DNA of 57,081 bases from Chloroflexota bacterium. Its GTDB lineage: Bacteria; Chloroflexota; Chloroflexia; Thermomicrobiales; UBA6265. Within the stretch, counting starts at the first letter, position 1, and each line of letters begins with the position of its first letter. A program made the position numbers and the translations under genes. Shown here piece after piece: positions 25,737 to 34,127 of the stretch. The stretch is taken from the NCBI GenBank assembly GCA_023389575.1, contig JAEWEG010000085.1, positions 1 to 57,081 of the forward strand. Direction: 5' to 3'. The notes beneath the pieces were generated by a model. That model saw nothing but the letters and a program-made list of their open reading frames with translations, did not search any database and was not told where the DNA came from.

Positions 25737-26696
25737 TCAGGTCGTGGGCCGCTGGATGCAGCGGAAGCCGACGTGGCTCATGCCGGTGTCGATCATCTGG
25801 GGCTGGCGGGCGGCTGGCCGGTAGCGAAAGCAGGCGTCTCGCGCGCAAAGGTGTGAGCCGCCCTTGACCACCTTGCGGGGGATGGGGAGGCTTGGTTCCA
25901 GGCTGCCCTCGAGGGTGCCGCCACGCGGGTTGCGGGGCACGCAGCAGGCGCGACCAGTGTCGGTTTCGTGGCTGTCGCGGTACCAGTCGGAGGTCCATTC
26001 CCAGACGTTGCCCGCCATGTCGTACAGGCCATACCCGTTGGGCGGGAACGATCCGACGGGGAGCGTGCGGCTGAGTCCCGCCGGGCGATCGTTGCGCCAC
26101 GGAAACTTGCCTTGCCAGGTGTTCGCCATGGGATTCGTGTTCTGCGTATCCTCGTCTCCCCAGGTGAACTCCGCGCCATCCAGACCCCCGCGGGCGGCGA
26201 ATTCCCACTCCGCTTCGGTGGGGATGGTCTTGCCGGCCCAGGCGGCGTAGGTCTCTATGTCTTCCCACGCGACGTGGACCACGGGATGGTCCGCCACGTG
26301 CTCGATCGAACTGCCCGGTCCGTAGGGGTGGCGCCAGTCCGCGCCGGGCACCCAGCGCCACCACTGCGCGTTGTTTCGCAGATCGACGGGGCCCCGGGTG
26401 GGCACGAACACCATCGATCCGGGGACGAGATTCTCGGGCGGAGCGCCAGGATACATGGCGGGATCGGGAGGGCGCTCCGCCACGGTCACGTAGCCGGTGC
26501 TGGCGGTGAATTCCGCGAACCGCCGGTTGGTGACCTGGTGGGGTTCGATCCAGAAACCATCGACCGCCACGGTTCGCACGGGTCGTTCTTCGCGGTAGTG
26601 CCTGTCGGAGCCCATGGCGAAGGTCCCGCCGGGAATCCAGATCATTCCTGATGGGGCGGTTGGTTGGTCGGTCGTTGTGCCAGTGGCCGGATTCAT
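25737..26696 (-). CDS. Formylglycine-generating enzyme-like protein (1)
   Basis: A 319-residue FGE-sulfatase (SUMF1) domain protein. FGEs oxidise a Cys in CxPxR of sulfatases to formylglycine using Cu(I) and oxygen. It has the family pattern FAMGSD near the N terminus, PVVHVAWEDIETYAAWAGKTIPTEAEWEFAARGG, GLYDMAGNVWEW and, at the active site, KGGSHLCARDACFRYRP, with the copper-binding cysteine pair at 284 and 289. ATG 26696 is chosen because the domain starts soon after; the ribosome site is weak. Tandem with a second FGE gene 37 bp upstream. No sulfatase is in the window. Confidence 0.9.
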   Translation of the reverse strand: MNPATGTTTDQPTAPSGMIWIPGGTFAMGSDRHYREERPVRTVAVDGFWIEPHQVTNRRFAEFTASTGYVTVAERPPDPAMYPGAPPENLVPGSMVFVPTRGPVDLRNNAQWWRWVPGADWRHPYGPGSSIEHVADHPVVHVAWEDIETYAAWAGKTIPTEAEWEFAARGGLDGAEFTWGDEDTQNTNPMANTWQGKFPWRNDRPAGLSRTLPVGSFPPNGYGLYDMAGNVWEWTSDWYRDSHETDTGRACCVPRNPRGGTLEGSLEPSLPIPRKVVKGGSHLCARDACFRYRPAARQPQMIDTGMSHVGFRCIQRPTT

Positions 26697-26733
26697 GACT
26701 GAAGCTCGTTTCGGATTGGGCGTCGCGCGATCA

Positions 26734-27729
26734 CTAGAGACTGTCTGGCGTCGGAACCGGGCGCACGACCCGGAAGCCGATGTTGCCGGTGGAACTGTCG
26801 GGTGTGTTGGCGCTTCGGGAGTCGACACGATACCGGTTGCAATAGGAACGGTGGCAAAGATACGATCCGCCACGCATTACCCTGCTGGTGCCGCTGGCTG
26901 GGGGCCGGGGCTGGCCGGATGTCGTCGCGGAGTACGTGCCGGCGCCGAACCAGTCGGCGCACCACTCCCACACGTTGCCGGTCATGTTGTAGAGCCCGAA
27001 GGGGTTGGGAAGGTAGGCGTCGACCGGGCCGGTGCCGGCGTAGCCGTCGGCGGCGCTGTTTCTCACGGGGAACTTGCCCTGCCAGACGTTCATGCGGTGT
27101 TTTCCGCCCGGTGTCAGGTCGTCGCCCCACCAGAATGGCGAACCAGTGGAGCCGCCACGGGCCGCGTACTCCCACTCGGCTTCGGTGGGGAGGCGGGTGC
27201 CGCTCCAGGCGCAGTATGCCTGGGCGTCGTTCCAGGAGACATGGACCACTGGGTGATCGCCTCGTTTGTCAATGGTTGTGCCGGGCCCCTCGGGATGGTT
27301 CCAGGTGGCGCCATGGACCTGTCGCCACCATGGCGCGTTCTGCACGCCCCGCGTGGGCGGGAACGAATCCGGCAGGAACCCGGCGAAAACGAACGACCAT
27401 CCGAACCGCTCGGCCTCCGTGACGTATCCGGTGCTTTCAATGAAGGAGGCGAATTCGGCGTTGGTCACGGTGGTGGGCGACATCAGGAAGGCATCGACCT
27501 CGACCTGGTGCACCGGGCCCTCGCCATCGCCGGGATATCCGTCGCCGCGTGGGTTTCCCATCTGGAAGGAGCCCGCTGGAATGGCGACGAGGTCGATCTC
27601 GCGCGAGACCGCGGGCGCGATCGTGACGGGCGCCGTTGGGAGGACCGCCGTCAATGGTCGGGCGGCGGCGCACCGCGGGCATGGAGCCGGTGGAACTGAG
27701 TGTGCGGTGGAACGGAGATCGATCTGCAT
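26734..27729 (-). CDS. Formylglycine-generating enzyme-like protein (2)
   Basis: A 331-residue paralog of the preceding gene. It has FQMGNP, PVVHVSWNDAQAYCAWSGTRLPTEAEWEYAARGG, GLYNMTGNVWEWCADW and RGGSYLCHRSYCNRYRV, with cysteines 292 and 297 in the spacing of active bacterial FGE. The match at the catalytic segment is closer to classical bacterial FGE than in copy 1. The first ~45 residues include CPRC and are not part of the domain; the start is uncertain, with no clear ribosome site at ATG 27729. It is divergent from the M50 protease gene. Confidence 0.9.
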   Translation of the reverse strand: MQIDLRSTAHSVPPAPCPRCAAARPLTAVLPTAPVTIAPAVSREIDLVAIPAGSFQMGNPRGDGYPGDGEGPVHQVEVDAFLMSPTTVTNAEFASFIESTGYVTEAERFGWSFVFAGFLPDSFPPTRGVQNAPWWRQVHGATWNHPEGPGTTIDKRGDHPVVHVSWNDAQAYCAWSGTRLPTEAEWEYAARGGSTGSPFWWGDDLTPGGKHRMNVWQGKFPVRNSAADGYAGTGPVDAYLPNPFGLYNMTGNVWEWCADWFGAGTYSATTSGQPRPPASGTSRVMRGGSYLCHRSYCNRYRVDSRSANTPDSSTGNIGFRVVRPVPTPDSL

Positions 27730-27988
27730 CGGGGGAAATGACTACTTTCCAGGACATTGCGAATGGGCATCGCTCACATCATACCGTCGTGTTCCGGGAA
27801 GATCGACTCCGGGTGAGCCTCGCCGGCGGGCATGCCAACGCATGGGATTGGGTTCCGCCTTGTACGTTCACTGTGATAGCGGGGGGCGGACGGCTACCAT
27901 GGGTTGTGTATCGATAACGATTCGCGCCCCATCCGCTCGGTGGCGCGGCACTTGCTGGGTCGGTCAGTTCGAGATGGATTGAGTAGAC

Positions 27989-29161
27989 GTGTTTCGCGCA
28001 CTCCGGGTCGCCACAATCAGGGGAATCGACGTCAACGTCCATCCGACCTTTGGGCTGGTGCTGGTGTGGGCGGTCTGGCAGTGGGGTTTTGGTGCTTCAC
28101 GGGGCTTCGAGGCGCTTGGGCTGGGCATCCTGCTGGTGGCGCTGGTGTTCATCTCGGTGTTGTTGCACGAGCTTGGGCATTGCGCGATGGCCCAGGAGTT
28201 CGATATCCGGGTGCTGGATATCACGCTGTGGCCATTCGGCGGCGTGGCACGGATCGAACAGATGCCGTCAAGCGCGCGGACCGAGTTTTTCATCTCGCTG
28301 GCTGGGCCACTGACAAGCCTGGCGATCGCGGTGGCGCTGACGCCGGTGGTGGTGCTGACCGGGATCATTGGCGGATGGGATTCGGTGTTCTCTGCCGAGG
28401 ATCCGCTTCGGGAAATGAACCCGTCGTCCCTCATCGCCTATCTGGCGATCATCAACCTGCTGATCATGGCGTTCAACCTGTTGCCGGCGTTTCCGATGGA
28501 TGGAGGACGCATCCTGCGGGCGGCCCTTGCGCCCGGGCTCGGACGGGAACGGGCAACAACCGTGGCCGTGCTGGCCGGATTGTTCTTCGCCATCTGTTTC
28601 GTGGCGCTGGGTATCTGGCAACGCAACCTGATCCTGATCGTGCTTGGCGGGTTCATCTTCTTCGCGGCCCAGGCCGAGGCCCGAGTCGAGCGGGTGCAAT
28701 CGGCGATGCGCCGGTTGACGGTGGGGCAGTACGCGTTGTGGGACATGGGCGGGGTGTCGCCCAATGAGCCGCTCACGTTCGCGCTGCGGGGCGGCCCGCG
28801 CGACATGGTGGTCACGGATTCCGGCCGGGTGGTGGGGATGCTGTGGCGTACCCAACTGCTGGAGAGCCTCGCGGGTGGAATCGAGGGGCGGCGGGTGGCC
28901 GACATCATGGATCGGGCCATTTACGTCGCGGACGTCAACGACTCGATCTTCGACGTGCAGCAGAAGATGAACGCAATGCACCGGTGGGCGGTGCCGGTGA
29001 CCGAGGGTGGCCGATATCGCGGCATTTTCACTGGGGACCGGTTCGTCCACCTTCACCGGCAGATCGCGCCGGGAATCATGGGGAACCCATCCATTTCGGC
29101 GGAGTGGCGCGAGGCGATATCGGATACACTTACTTTCTGGAAGCATTACCGGAGGCGGTAG
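27989..29161 (+). CDS. M50 site-2-type zinc metalloprotease with C-terminal CBS-like region
   Basis: A 390-residue membrane protease. The zinc motif HELGH is at 60-64 inside the second hydrophobic segment, and the third ligand is Asp in NLLPAFPMDGGRIL. About six membrane segments occupy the first 225 residues. The last ~140 residues look like a pair of CBS-type domains (VADIMDRAIYVADVNDSIFDVQQKM), which often sense nucleotides. Substrates are unknown; intramembrane cleavage of regulators is the family role. The start is GTG 27989. Confidence 0.9.
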   Translation: MFRALRVATIRGIDVNVHPTFGLVLVWAVWQWGFGASRGFEALGLGILLVALVFISVLLHELGHCAMAQEFDIRVLDITLWPFGGVARIEQMPSSARTEFFISLAGPLTSLAIAVALTPVVVLTGIIGGWDSVFSAEDPLREMNPSSLIAYLAIINLLIMAFNLLPAFPMDGGRILRAALAPGLGRERATTVAVLAGLFFAICFVALGIWQRNLILIVLGGFIFFAAQAEARVERVQSAMRRLTVGQYALWDMGGVSPNEPLTFALRGGPRDMVVTDSGRVVGMLWRTQLLESLAGGIEGRRVADIMDRAIYVADVNDSIFDVQQKMNAMHRWAVPVTEGGRYRGIFTGDRFVHLHRQIAPGIMGNPSISAEWREAISDTLTFWKHYRRR

Positions 29162-29185
29162 CTGGGCTAGTTGAAACATGGTCTC

Positions 29186-29215
29186 TTGACGCCCAATCGC
29201 GAAAGCCGGTAAAGT
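29186..29215 (+). promoter_or_regulatory. Promoter of the Rrf2 gene
   Basis: -35 TTGACG (29186-29191), 18-base spacer, -10 TAAAGT (29210-29215). The start of transcription would fall near 29222, within or just before the dyad at 29224. Confidence 0.6.
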
Positions 29216-29223
29216 ATCTTATG

Positions 29224-29239
29224 GGGGCGTATACTCCCC
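29224..29239. promoter_or_regulatory. Candidate Rrf2 operator
   Basis: Dyad GGGG-C-GTATAC-T-CCCC, symmetric except the two single bases between arms and core. It lies directly downstream of the -10 element, where a bound repressor would block initiation, so autoregulation by the Rrf2 protein is plausible. Confidence 0.5.
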
Positions 29240-29258
29240 AATTCAGGAGGCGTACCAC

Positions 29259-29714
29259 ATGAGAGTTTCGACAAGAGGCGAGTACGGCATGCGTGCCATG
29301 GTTGCGCTTGCCCATCATTACGGCTCAGGGCCTTTGTCGATCGCTGACATCGCGCGTCAGTCCAATGTACCCCCGGCCTATCTGGAACAATTGATCGCGC
29401 CACTGCGCCGGGCTGGCATTGTCGACAGCAAGCGCGGGGCCCATGGTGGGTACGTGCTGAGCCGGGCGCCGGAAGAGATCAAGGTTGGCGACGTGTTCCG
29501 GGTCATGGAAGGCCCAATCGCGCCAATGGAATGCGTTTCCGAGGAAGAATCCGACCAGACCTGCCCACTGATCGACGGGTGTGAAACCCGGCCGGTGTGG
29601 CTGAAGCTGCGTGATTCCATCGTGGACGCGATTGATTCGCAGACGCTCGCGGACCTTGTGGCGGCACCTCAGACGCCGGCGGCGAGTTCCTCGCAGGTTC
29701 CCACCGTACTCTGA
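29259..29714 (+). CDS. Rrf2-family transcriptional regulator (IscR-like)
   Basis: A 151-residue regulator. The winged helix begins VSTRGEYGMRAMVALA and includes the recognition region SIADIARQSNVPPAYLEQLIAPLRRAG, then GGYVLSR. Three cysteines at 92, 102 and 108 match the type of cluster-binding loop seen in IscR, so it probably senses iron-sulfur cluster status. ATG 29259 has AGGAGG eight bases upstream. It lies 62 bp before a cysteine desulfurase gene, the expected partner, and a candidate operator overlaps its own promoter. Confidence 0.92.
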   Translation: MRVSTRGEYGMRAMVALAHHYGSGPLSIADIARQSNVPPAYLEQLIAPLRRAGIVDSKRGAHGGYVLSRAPEEIKVGDVFRVMEGPIAPMECVSEEESDQTCPLIDGCETRPVWLKLRDSIVDAIDSQTLADLVAAPQTPAASSSQVPTVL

Positions 29715-29776
29715 GTTCTCCCTGATCCGGTGATTTCCAGCATCCACTTCCGGCCGGATCAGGAGGCGTTCTTCAC

Positions 29777-30970
29777 ATGACCTACGGCCATCAGTCCATC
29801 TATCTCGATCACGCGGCGACAACGCCAACGGACCCCGAAGTGGTCTCGGCGATGACGCCGTATTTTTCGTCCGTTTTTGGCAACCCATCCAGCATTTACC
29901 AGATTGGACAGGAAGCACGCGCCGGGCTCGACCGCGCGCGCGGCGTCGTGGCGTCCATCCTGGGATGCAGGCCCTCCGAGATCATCTTCACCAGTGGCGC
30001 CACGGAGAGCAACAACACCGCCATCAAGGGCGTCGCCAGGGCCGCGAAGCTTCGACAGCCAGATGGACCGATGCCGCACATCGTGATCTCCGCGATCGAG
30101 CATCACGCGGCCTTGCACGCGGCCGAAGCGCTGGCCGAAGAGGGGTTCAGGCGCACCATCGTTCCCTGCGACGAGCAGGGGATCATCGACCCCGATGCTG
30201 TCCGGAATGCGATCGAGCCGGAGACCTGCCTTGTTTCGGTGATGTACGCGAACAACGAGACGGGCGCCATCCAGCCAATCAGCGCCATATCCGAGGTCAC
30301 CAGGGAGCTGGGCATCCCGTTTCACACCGACGCCGTTCAGGCGGCCGGATTGCTTCCGCTGAACGTCCAGGACCTGGGAGTCGATCTGCTCTCGTTGTCG
30401 GCGCACAAGTTCTATGGTCCGAAGGGGGTCGGCGTCCTCTACGTGCGCAAGGGCACACGCATCCGGTTCCAGCAGGATGGGGGTGGACAGGAGGCGGGCC
30501 GGCGCGGGGGGACGGAGAATGTTCCGCTGATCGTGGGTCTGGCCGAGGCGCTCCGCCGGGCGGAGGACCTTCGTGAGGCGTATCACACCCATTCGGCGGC
30601 GCTCAGGGACGCGCTGTGGGCGGGAATCCAGGAAGACATCCCCGACGTTCGGCTGAACGGCCCGGAGCCGGGTCCGCGCAGGCTGGGGAACAACCTGAAC
30701 GTGAGTTTCCAGGGCGTCCAGGGGGAGACGGCCCTGCTGGGGCTGGATATGCAGGGTGTCGCGGCGTCGGCCGGTTCGGCCTGCACCACGGGCAACTCGG
30801 AGCCGAGCCATGTGTTGATGGCGATGGGGCTGACGGAAGCCGAGGCTCGCGCGAGCCTGCGGATGACGGTTGGACGCGGGAACTCGCTCGACGAGATCGA
30901 CGAGGTGGTGACGACGCTCAGCGAGGTGATCTCGCGGACGCGGCAGTTGGCCGGTACCAGCGGCGATTGA
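29777..30970 (+). CDS. Cysteine desulfurase (IscS/NifS class)
   Basis: A 397-residue PLP enzyme that removes sulfur from cysteine for iron-sulfur clusters or thiolated tRNA. It starts YLDHAATTPTDP, carries the PLP lysine at 211 in SLSAHKFYGPKG, and the catalytic Cys336 in SAGSACTTGNSEPSHVL, which has the loop typical of class I (NifS/IscS) enzymes. ATG 29777 follows AGGAGG at moderate distance. No iscU or mnmA gene is adjacent; it may serve either pathway. Likely co-transcribed with the Rrf2 gene. Confidence 0.95.
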   Translation: MTYGHQSIYLDHAATTPTDPEVVSAMTPYFSSVFGNPSSIYQIGQEARAGLDRARGVVASILGCRPSEIIFTSGATESNNTAIKGVARAAKLRQPDGPMPHIVISAIEHHAALHAAEALAEEGFRRTIVPCDEQGIIDPDAVRNAIEPETCLVSVMYANNETGAIQPISAISEVTRELGIPFHTDAVQAAGLLPLNVQDLGVDLLSLSAHKFYGPKGVGVLYVRKGTRIRFQQDGGGQEAGRRGGTENVPLIVGLAEALRRAEDLREAYHTHSAALRDALWAGIQEDIPDVRLNGPEPGPRRLGNNLNVSFQGVQGETALLGLDMQGVAASAGSACTTGNSEPSHVLMAMGLTEAEARASLRMTVGRGNSLDEIDEVVTTLSEVISRTRQLAGTSGD

Positions 30971-31026
30971 TGTCAGGCATTGCTGTCCACGTTATGGAAA
31001 ATGTCGCCCTCGCGCAATTACGCCAT

Positions 31027-31075
31027 GGGTCGGCACCGCCGCCTCACGGTCGCCGGTGACGGTGTAAGCCGACCC
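31027..31075. terminator. Bidirectional hairpin between the desulfurase and the APH-like gene
   Basis: GGGTCGGC (31027-31034) pairs with GCCGACCC (31068-31075), and inner CACCG/CGGTG can extend it. It lies between two convergent genes. No long U-run is present. Confidence 0.5.
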
Positions 31076-31138
31076 GGCGGGATCGAACCATACGAAAATC
31101 TACCTATCGGAACCCATTCGTCATTTGCTGTACGTCGA

Positions 31139-32083
31139 TCAGTCTGGCAGCAGCCGTGAGGCGTTGACCAGCAGGTTGATGTCGCCTTCGGGGTCCTCGG
31201 GCTGTTCGACTTCGAGGCTCCAGCATAGCGAGAGGGCCGTGAACACCACGACCCACTGGGCGAGCCGATCCCGCTCTTCCCCAAGTTCTTCGGCGAGGAT
31301 GTCGAGCCTCCTGTTGGCGAGCTTCAGGAATTCAGGGGTGTTCGGGAACTCCCACGGATTCATCATCCACGCGGTGATATCGAAGCCGCGCTCGCCGATG
31401 AGGCCCTTGGGATCGATCGTGACCCAGCCCGCGCCGTCCTCCCACAGGATGTTCTGGTGATGCAGGTCTCCGTGCAGCAAGCTGGCGGGGCGAGGATGGG
31501 CCAGCATCTCATTGAGTAGAGCCTGGGCTCGCGTCACGAGATCGTTCGGGAAGCCTTCCCGGGCAATGGGCCTGAAGTCCCGCAGGGCCTGGGTCCATCG
31601 CGTGAGGGGTATCAGGTCACCCGGGTCCTCAAGGTCGCGCCAGAAGGCCCTGAGCCGTTGTGCCGCCACGCCCGTGGCTTCCCCGTCGTCGAGATCCGCG
31701 TCCCGGAGCATGGTTCCGGGTTGGAGTCGCCTCAACATGATCAGGGAGACGTCAGGGTCGGCCGCGATCAGGTCGACCATGCCGGGCCCGCTGGCCGCCC
31801 GTGTCGCCGCCAGTTCCGCGCGCGCTTCGGCGTTCGGCGGTCCGACCTTGAGGACAACCGGGCCAACGCGAGCCGATTCCCCGAAGAGCACCATGCTGAC
31901 CGTGTCGGGCAGGTCGCGCTGTTCGAGGGTGAGTTCCCAGGTCTCGCACCAGGTTTGCAGCGCGGACGGCAGCCCTTCGAACCATGCCGCCAGAGACTCC
32001 CGGCCATGCCAGTTCACCAGCCGCTGGATCATGGTGTCCGGAATCGGAATGCCGGGGCCAATCGTGGCTGGGAACTGGGTCAT
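31139..32083 (-). CDS. Aminoglycoside 6-phosphotransferase-like kinase (streptomycin kinase family)
   Basis: A 314-residue small-molecule kinase of the APH(6)/hydroxyurea-resistance family. The catalytic loop is HGDLHHQN (His204, Asp206, Asn211) and the metal Asp is in IDPKG (Asp224). Family members phosphorylate streptomycin; the substrate here is not known and could be a metabolite. Its ATG at 32083 overlaps the scpB stop by 4 bp, so it is translated from the scpA-scpB message. Confidence 0.85.
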   Translation of the reverse strand: MTQFPATIGPGIPIPDTMIQRLVNWHGRESLAAWFEGLPSALQTWCETWELTLEQRDLPDTVSMVLFGESARVGPVVLKVGPPNAEARAELAATRAASGPGMVDLIAADPDVSLIMLRRLQPGTMLRDADLDDGEATGVAAQRLRAFWRDLEDPGDLIPLTRWTQALRDFRPIAREGFPNDLVTRAQALLNEMLAHPRPASLLHGDLHHQNILWEDGAGWVTIDPKGLIGERGFDITAWMMNPWEFPNTPEFLKLANRRLDILAEELGEERDRLAQWVVVFTALSLCWSLEVEQPEDPEGDINLLVNASRLLPD

Positions 32084-32778
32084 GCGCTGGGTTCCATGTC
32101 GTCGGCGTCTGGATCGGCCGCGTCACCCTCCGGCTCGGCCTCGTCAGGTTCGTTGGCCTTGGCCGCCGCCATGCCGAGCAGGGTGAGGCCGTCTTCGCCC
32201 TCGAGTTGGCCGATGGGAGGCAGATCGGCCAGCGAGGACAGGCCGAAGAGCTTGAGGAAACCGATCGTGGTTCCGTACTGGAACGGGTTCCCCACGGCGT
32301 TCAGCCGGGAAACGGGTTCGACCAGTTCCCGGGCATGCAGGGTCGCGATCACGCCCGCGCAATCGACTCCTCGGACCGCTTCGATTTCGGAACGGGTGAC
32401 CGGTTGTTGGTAGGCGATGATGGCCAGGGTTTCCAACGCGGCGGCCGAGAGCTTTCCTTCGCGCTCGAGGCCGAGGAACGAACTGATCTGCGCGGCGAAG
32501 CGTGGAGCGCTGGCCAGGTGAAGCCGGTTGCCGTGCTTCTGGACGATCCAGCCACGGTGGTCGGCCCGCGTGGCGAGTTCGTCGAGGGCATCCTGGATCC
32601 GCGTGGGCTTGACCCCAATCGATTCCGCGAGTTCGTCAATCGCGGGGGGCTCTGGCGCGACCAGCAGCAATGCCTCGATGAGGGCCGCCAGCTCCGTGGT
32701 GGAGTAGCCCGCTTCTCCGATGTCGCCGTCGAGCTGAAGTTGCGCCGGTTTGTCGACCTGGCCGTTTTGATGCGTCAC
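32080..32778 (-). CDS. scpB: Segregation and condensation protein B
   Basis: Partner of SMC and ScpA in chromosome condensation and segregation. The 232-residue protein has two winged-helix domains: LIEALLLVAPEPPAIDELAESIG...IQDALDELA, and LSAAALETLAIIAYQQPVTRSEIEAVRG, the family signature, followed by GNPFQYGTTIGFLKLFGL. An acidic Asp/Glu/Ala tail of about 35 residues ends it. It is 14 bp after scpA and overlaps the next gene. Confidence 0.96.
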   Translation of the reverse strand: MTHQNGQVDKPAQLQLDGDIGEAGYSTTELAALIEALLLVAPEPPAIDELAESIGVKPTRIQDALDELATRADHRGWIVQKHGNRLHLASAPRFAAQISSFLGLEREGKLSAAALETLAIIAYQQPVTRSEIEAVRGVDCAGVIATLHARELVEPVSRLNAVGNPFQYGTTIGFLKLFGLSSLADLPPIGQLEGEDGLTLLGMAAAKANEPDEAEPEGDAADPDADDMEPSA

Positions 32779-32792
32779 GATTGACCACCTGG

Positions 32793-33581
32793 TTAGTTGA
32801 TGAACTCGTTGTCTGGGATGGACGCCTGCGGTTGCGGGGCGGTGCCAGGGGCGAGCGCGATGTCGGCGAACATGTCTCCCTGCGCGGCATCGACCTCGCC
32901 CCTGCGGACAAGCACGAGAATGGCCAGGAACGCGGTGGCGACCTCGGTGCGAGTCCGATAGGACTCGACGACCTGGCTGAACCGCACCGACCGCATGGAT
33001 TGGACCATATGTGCGACACGATCGACCACCTCGCGCAAGCTCACCACCCGTCGCTGCCGGATGAGTTCGGCGGGACGAGGAATGACGGTCAACCGGCGGC
33101 GCAGGGCCCGTACCAGTTGCCGGGCATCGTGCTGGACCAGCCGCGAGACCCGCCCCGGTCCCGGCCGGGTGATCGCGCCGTCCAGTGCCGCGCCGTGGGC
33201 GGGTTTGCCTTCCGCGTGGATTTCTCCGAGATGGAGCGCCAGATCCTTGATCCGCTTGTATTCCCGAAGCTGGTGGGTGAGGTCGCTCTGTTCGGGCTCC
33301 TCCGGGTCGGGAGCGGGACGAGGAAGGAGCGAGCGGGACTTCAGGACGGTGAGACGCGCGCCAACCGCCGCGAAGTTGGCGATCACGGCTGGTGGCGCGT
33401 CTTCCATGGCGGCGACGAAGTCCATGAACTGGCCGGTGACCGCAACGAGGGAGACGTCCTCGATGGCAAGCTGGCTGCGTTCGATGAGCCGGAGGAGGAT
33501 ATCCAGCGGTCCCTCGTACGTGGGAAGGCGGAGTTGGTAATTGGCGAGGGTAGGCTCTTGGCCGTTGGAGCGTTCATCCAT
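32793..33581 (-). CDS. scpA: Segregation and condensation protein A
   Basis: Kleisin subunit bridging SMC heads. The 262-residue protein begins with the family motif YEGPLDILLRLIERSQLAIEDVSLVAVTGQFMDF and LTVLKSRSLLP, and ends with a winged-helix region (VATAFLAILVLVRRGEVDAAQGDMFADIAL). ATG 33581 lies inside the last codons of the HD-domain gene (8-bp overlap), so translation is coupled. Confidence 0.96.
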   Translation of the reverse strand: MDERSNGQEPTLANYQLRLPTYEGPLDILLRLIERSQLAIEDVSLVAVTGQFMDFVAAMEDAPPAVIANFAAVGARLTVLKSRSLLPRPAPDPEEPEQSDLTHQLREYKRIKDLALHLGEIHAEGKPAHGAALDGAITRPGPGRVSRLVQHDARQLVRALRRRLTVIPRPAELIRQRRVVSLREVVDRVAHMVQSMRSVRFSQVVESYRTRTEVATAFLAILVLVRRGEVDAAQGDMFADIALAPGTAPQPQASIPDNEFIN

Positions 33582-34122
33582 AGGGCAGCATTCTAGCGCT
33601 TTCGGGCTGGAGCCGGCCCGCGTCCGCCTCGATCAGCAGGCGCAGGTCAGGATCGGACGAGCTCGTGTCTTCGTGATGGCCGATCAGCCAGGCGACACGT
33701 TCAGGATAGCCCCACTCGGCGGCGAGTTCCGCTCCATGGCGAGGGTGACAGGCGAGAATCCACAGCGCGGTCAGGCCGCGAGGTGGAGCGGAGTGCTTGC
33801 GAAGCCTGTTGAGCGTCCCTGGGTGAACCGTTTCGAGGACTACCTTGGCCACGCGATGATGCAGGCGGATTGGAACCCCTGGAGCCCATTTGCCGATGTC
33901 GTGCAGGAGTCCGGCGGTGACGGTGTTCGAAGATGCCCCAGCTTGTGCCAGGCTGGTTGCGACCTGGATCAGGTGCCGCTGGTCGGAGGCGGGCAGCGAT
34001 CGGAATCGCTCGCGTGCCAGGGTCGTGAGCAGTACGTCGAGCAGTTCCGGAAGGTCGACGGTGACCGGTGTGGAGAAGTGGGCGGCGACCTGCGCGAGAC
34101 GGAGCCTGGTTCGATGGAGCAT
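33574..34122 (-). CDS. HD-domain protein
   Basis: A 182-residue metal-dependent phosphohydrolase-fold protein. His50, the His74-Asp75 pair in AGLLHDIGKWAPG, and later histidines in ACHPRHGAELA and IGHHEDT fit an HD metal site. Small HD proteins of this type often hydrolyse nucleotides or cyclic dinucleotides; the substrate is not evident. ATG 34122 lies five bases after the M50 gene stop, without its own ribosome site, which suggests coupling. Confidence 0.82.
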   Translation of the reverse strand: MLHRTRLRLAQVAAHFSTPVTVDLPELLDVLLTTLARERFRSLPASDQRHLIQVATSLAQAGASSNTVTAGLLHDIGKWAPGVPIRLHHRVAKVVLETVHPGTLNRLRKHSAPPRGLTALWILACHPRHGAELAAEWGYPERVAWLIGHHEDTSSSDPDLRLLIEADAGRLQPESARMLPYG

Positions 34123-34127
34123 TGGCG

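Noticed and set aside
31139..32083. Treating the APH(6)-like gene as a proven antibiotic-resistance gene
   Set aside because: The family includes enzymes of unknown substrate and the operon context is housekeeping, so resistance is only a possibility.
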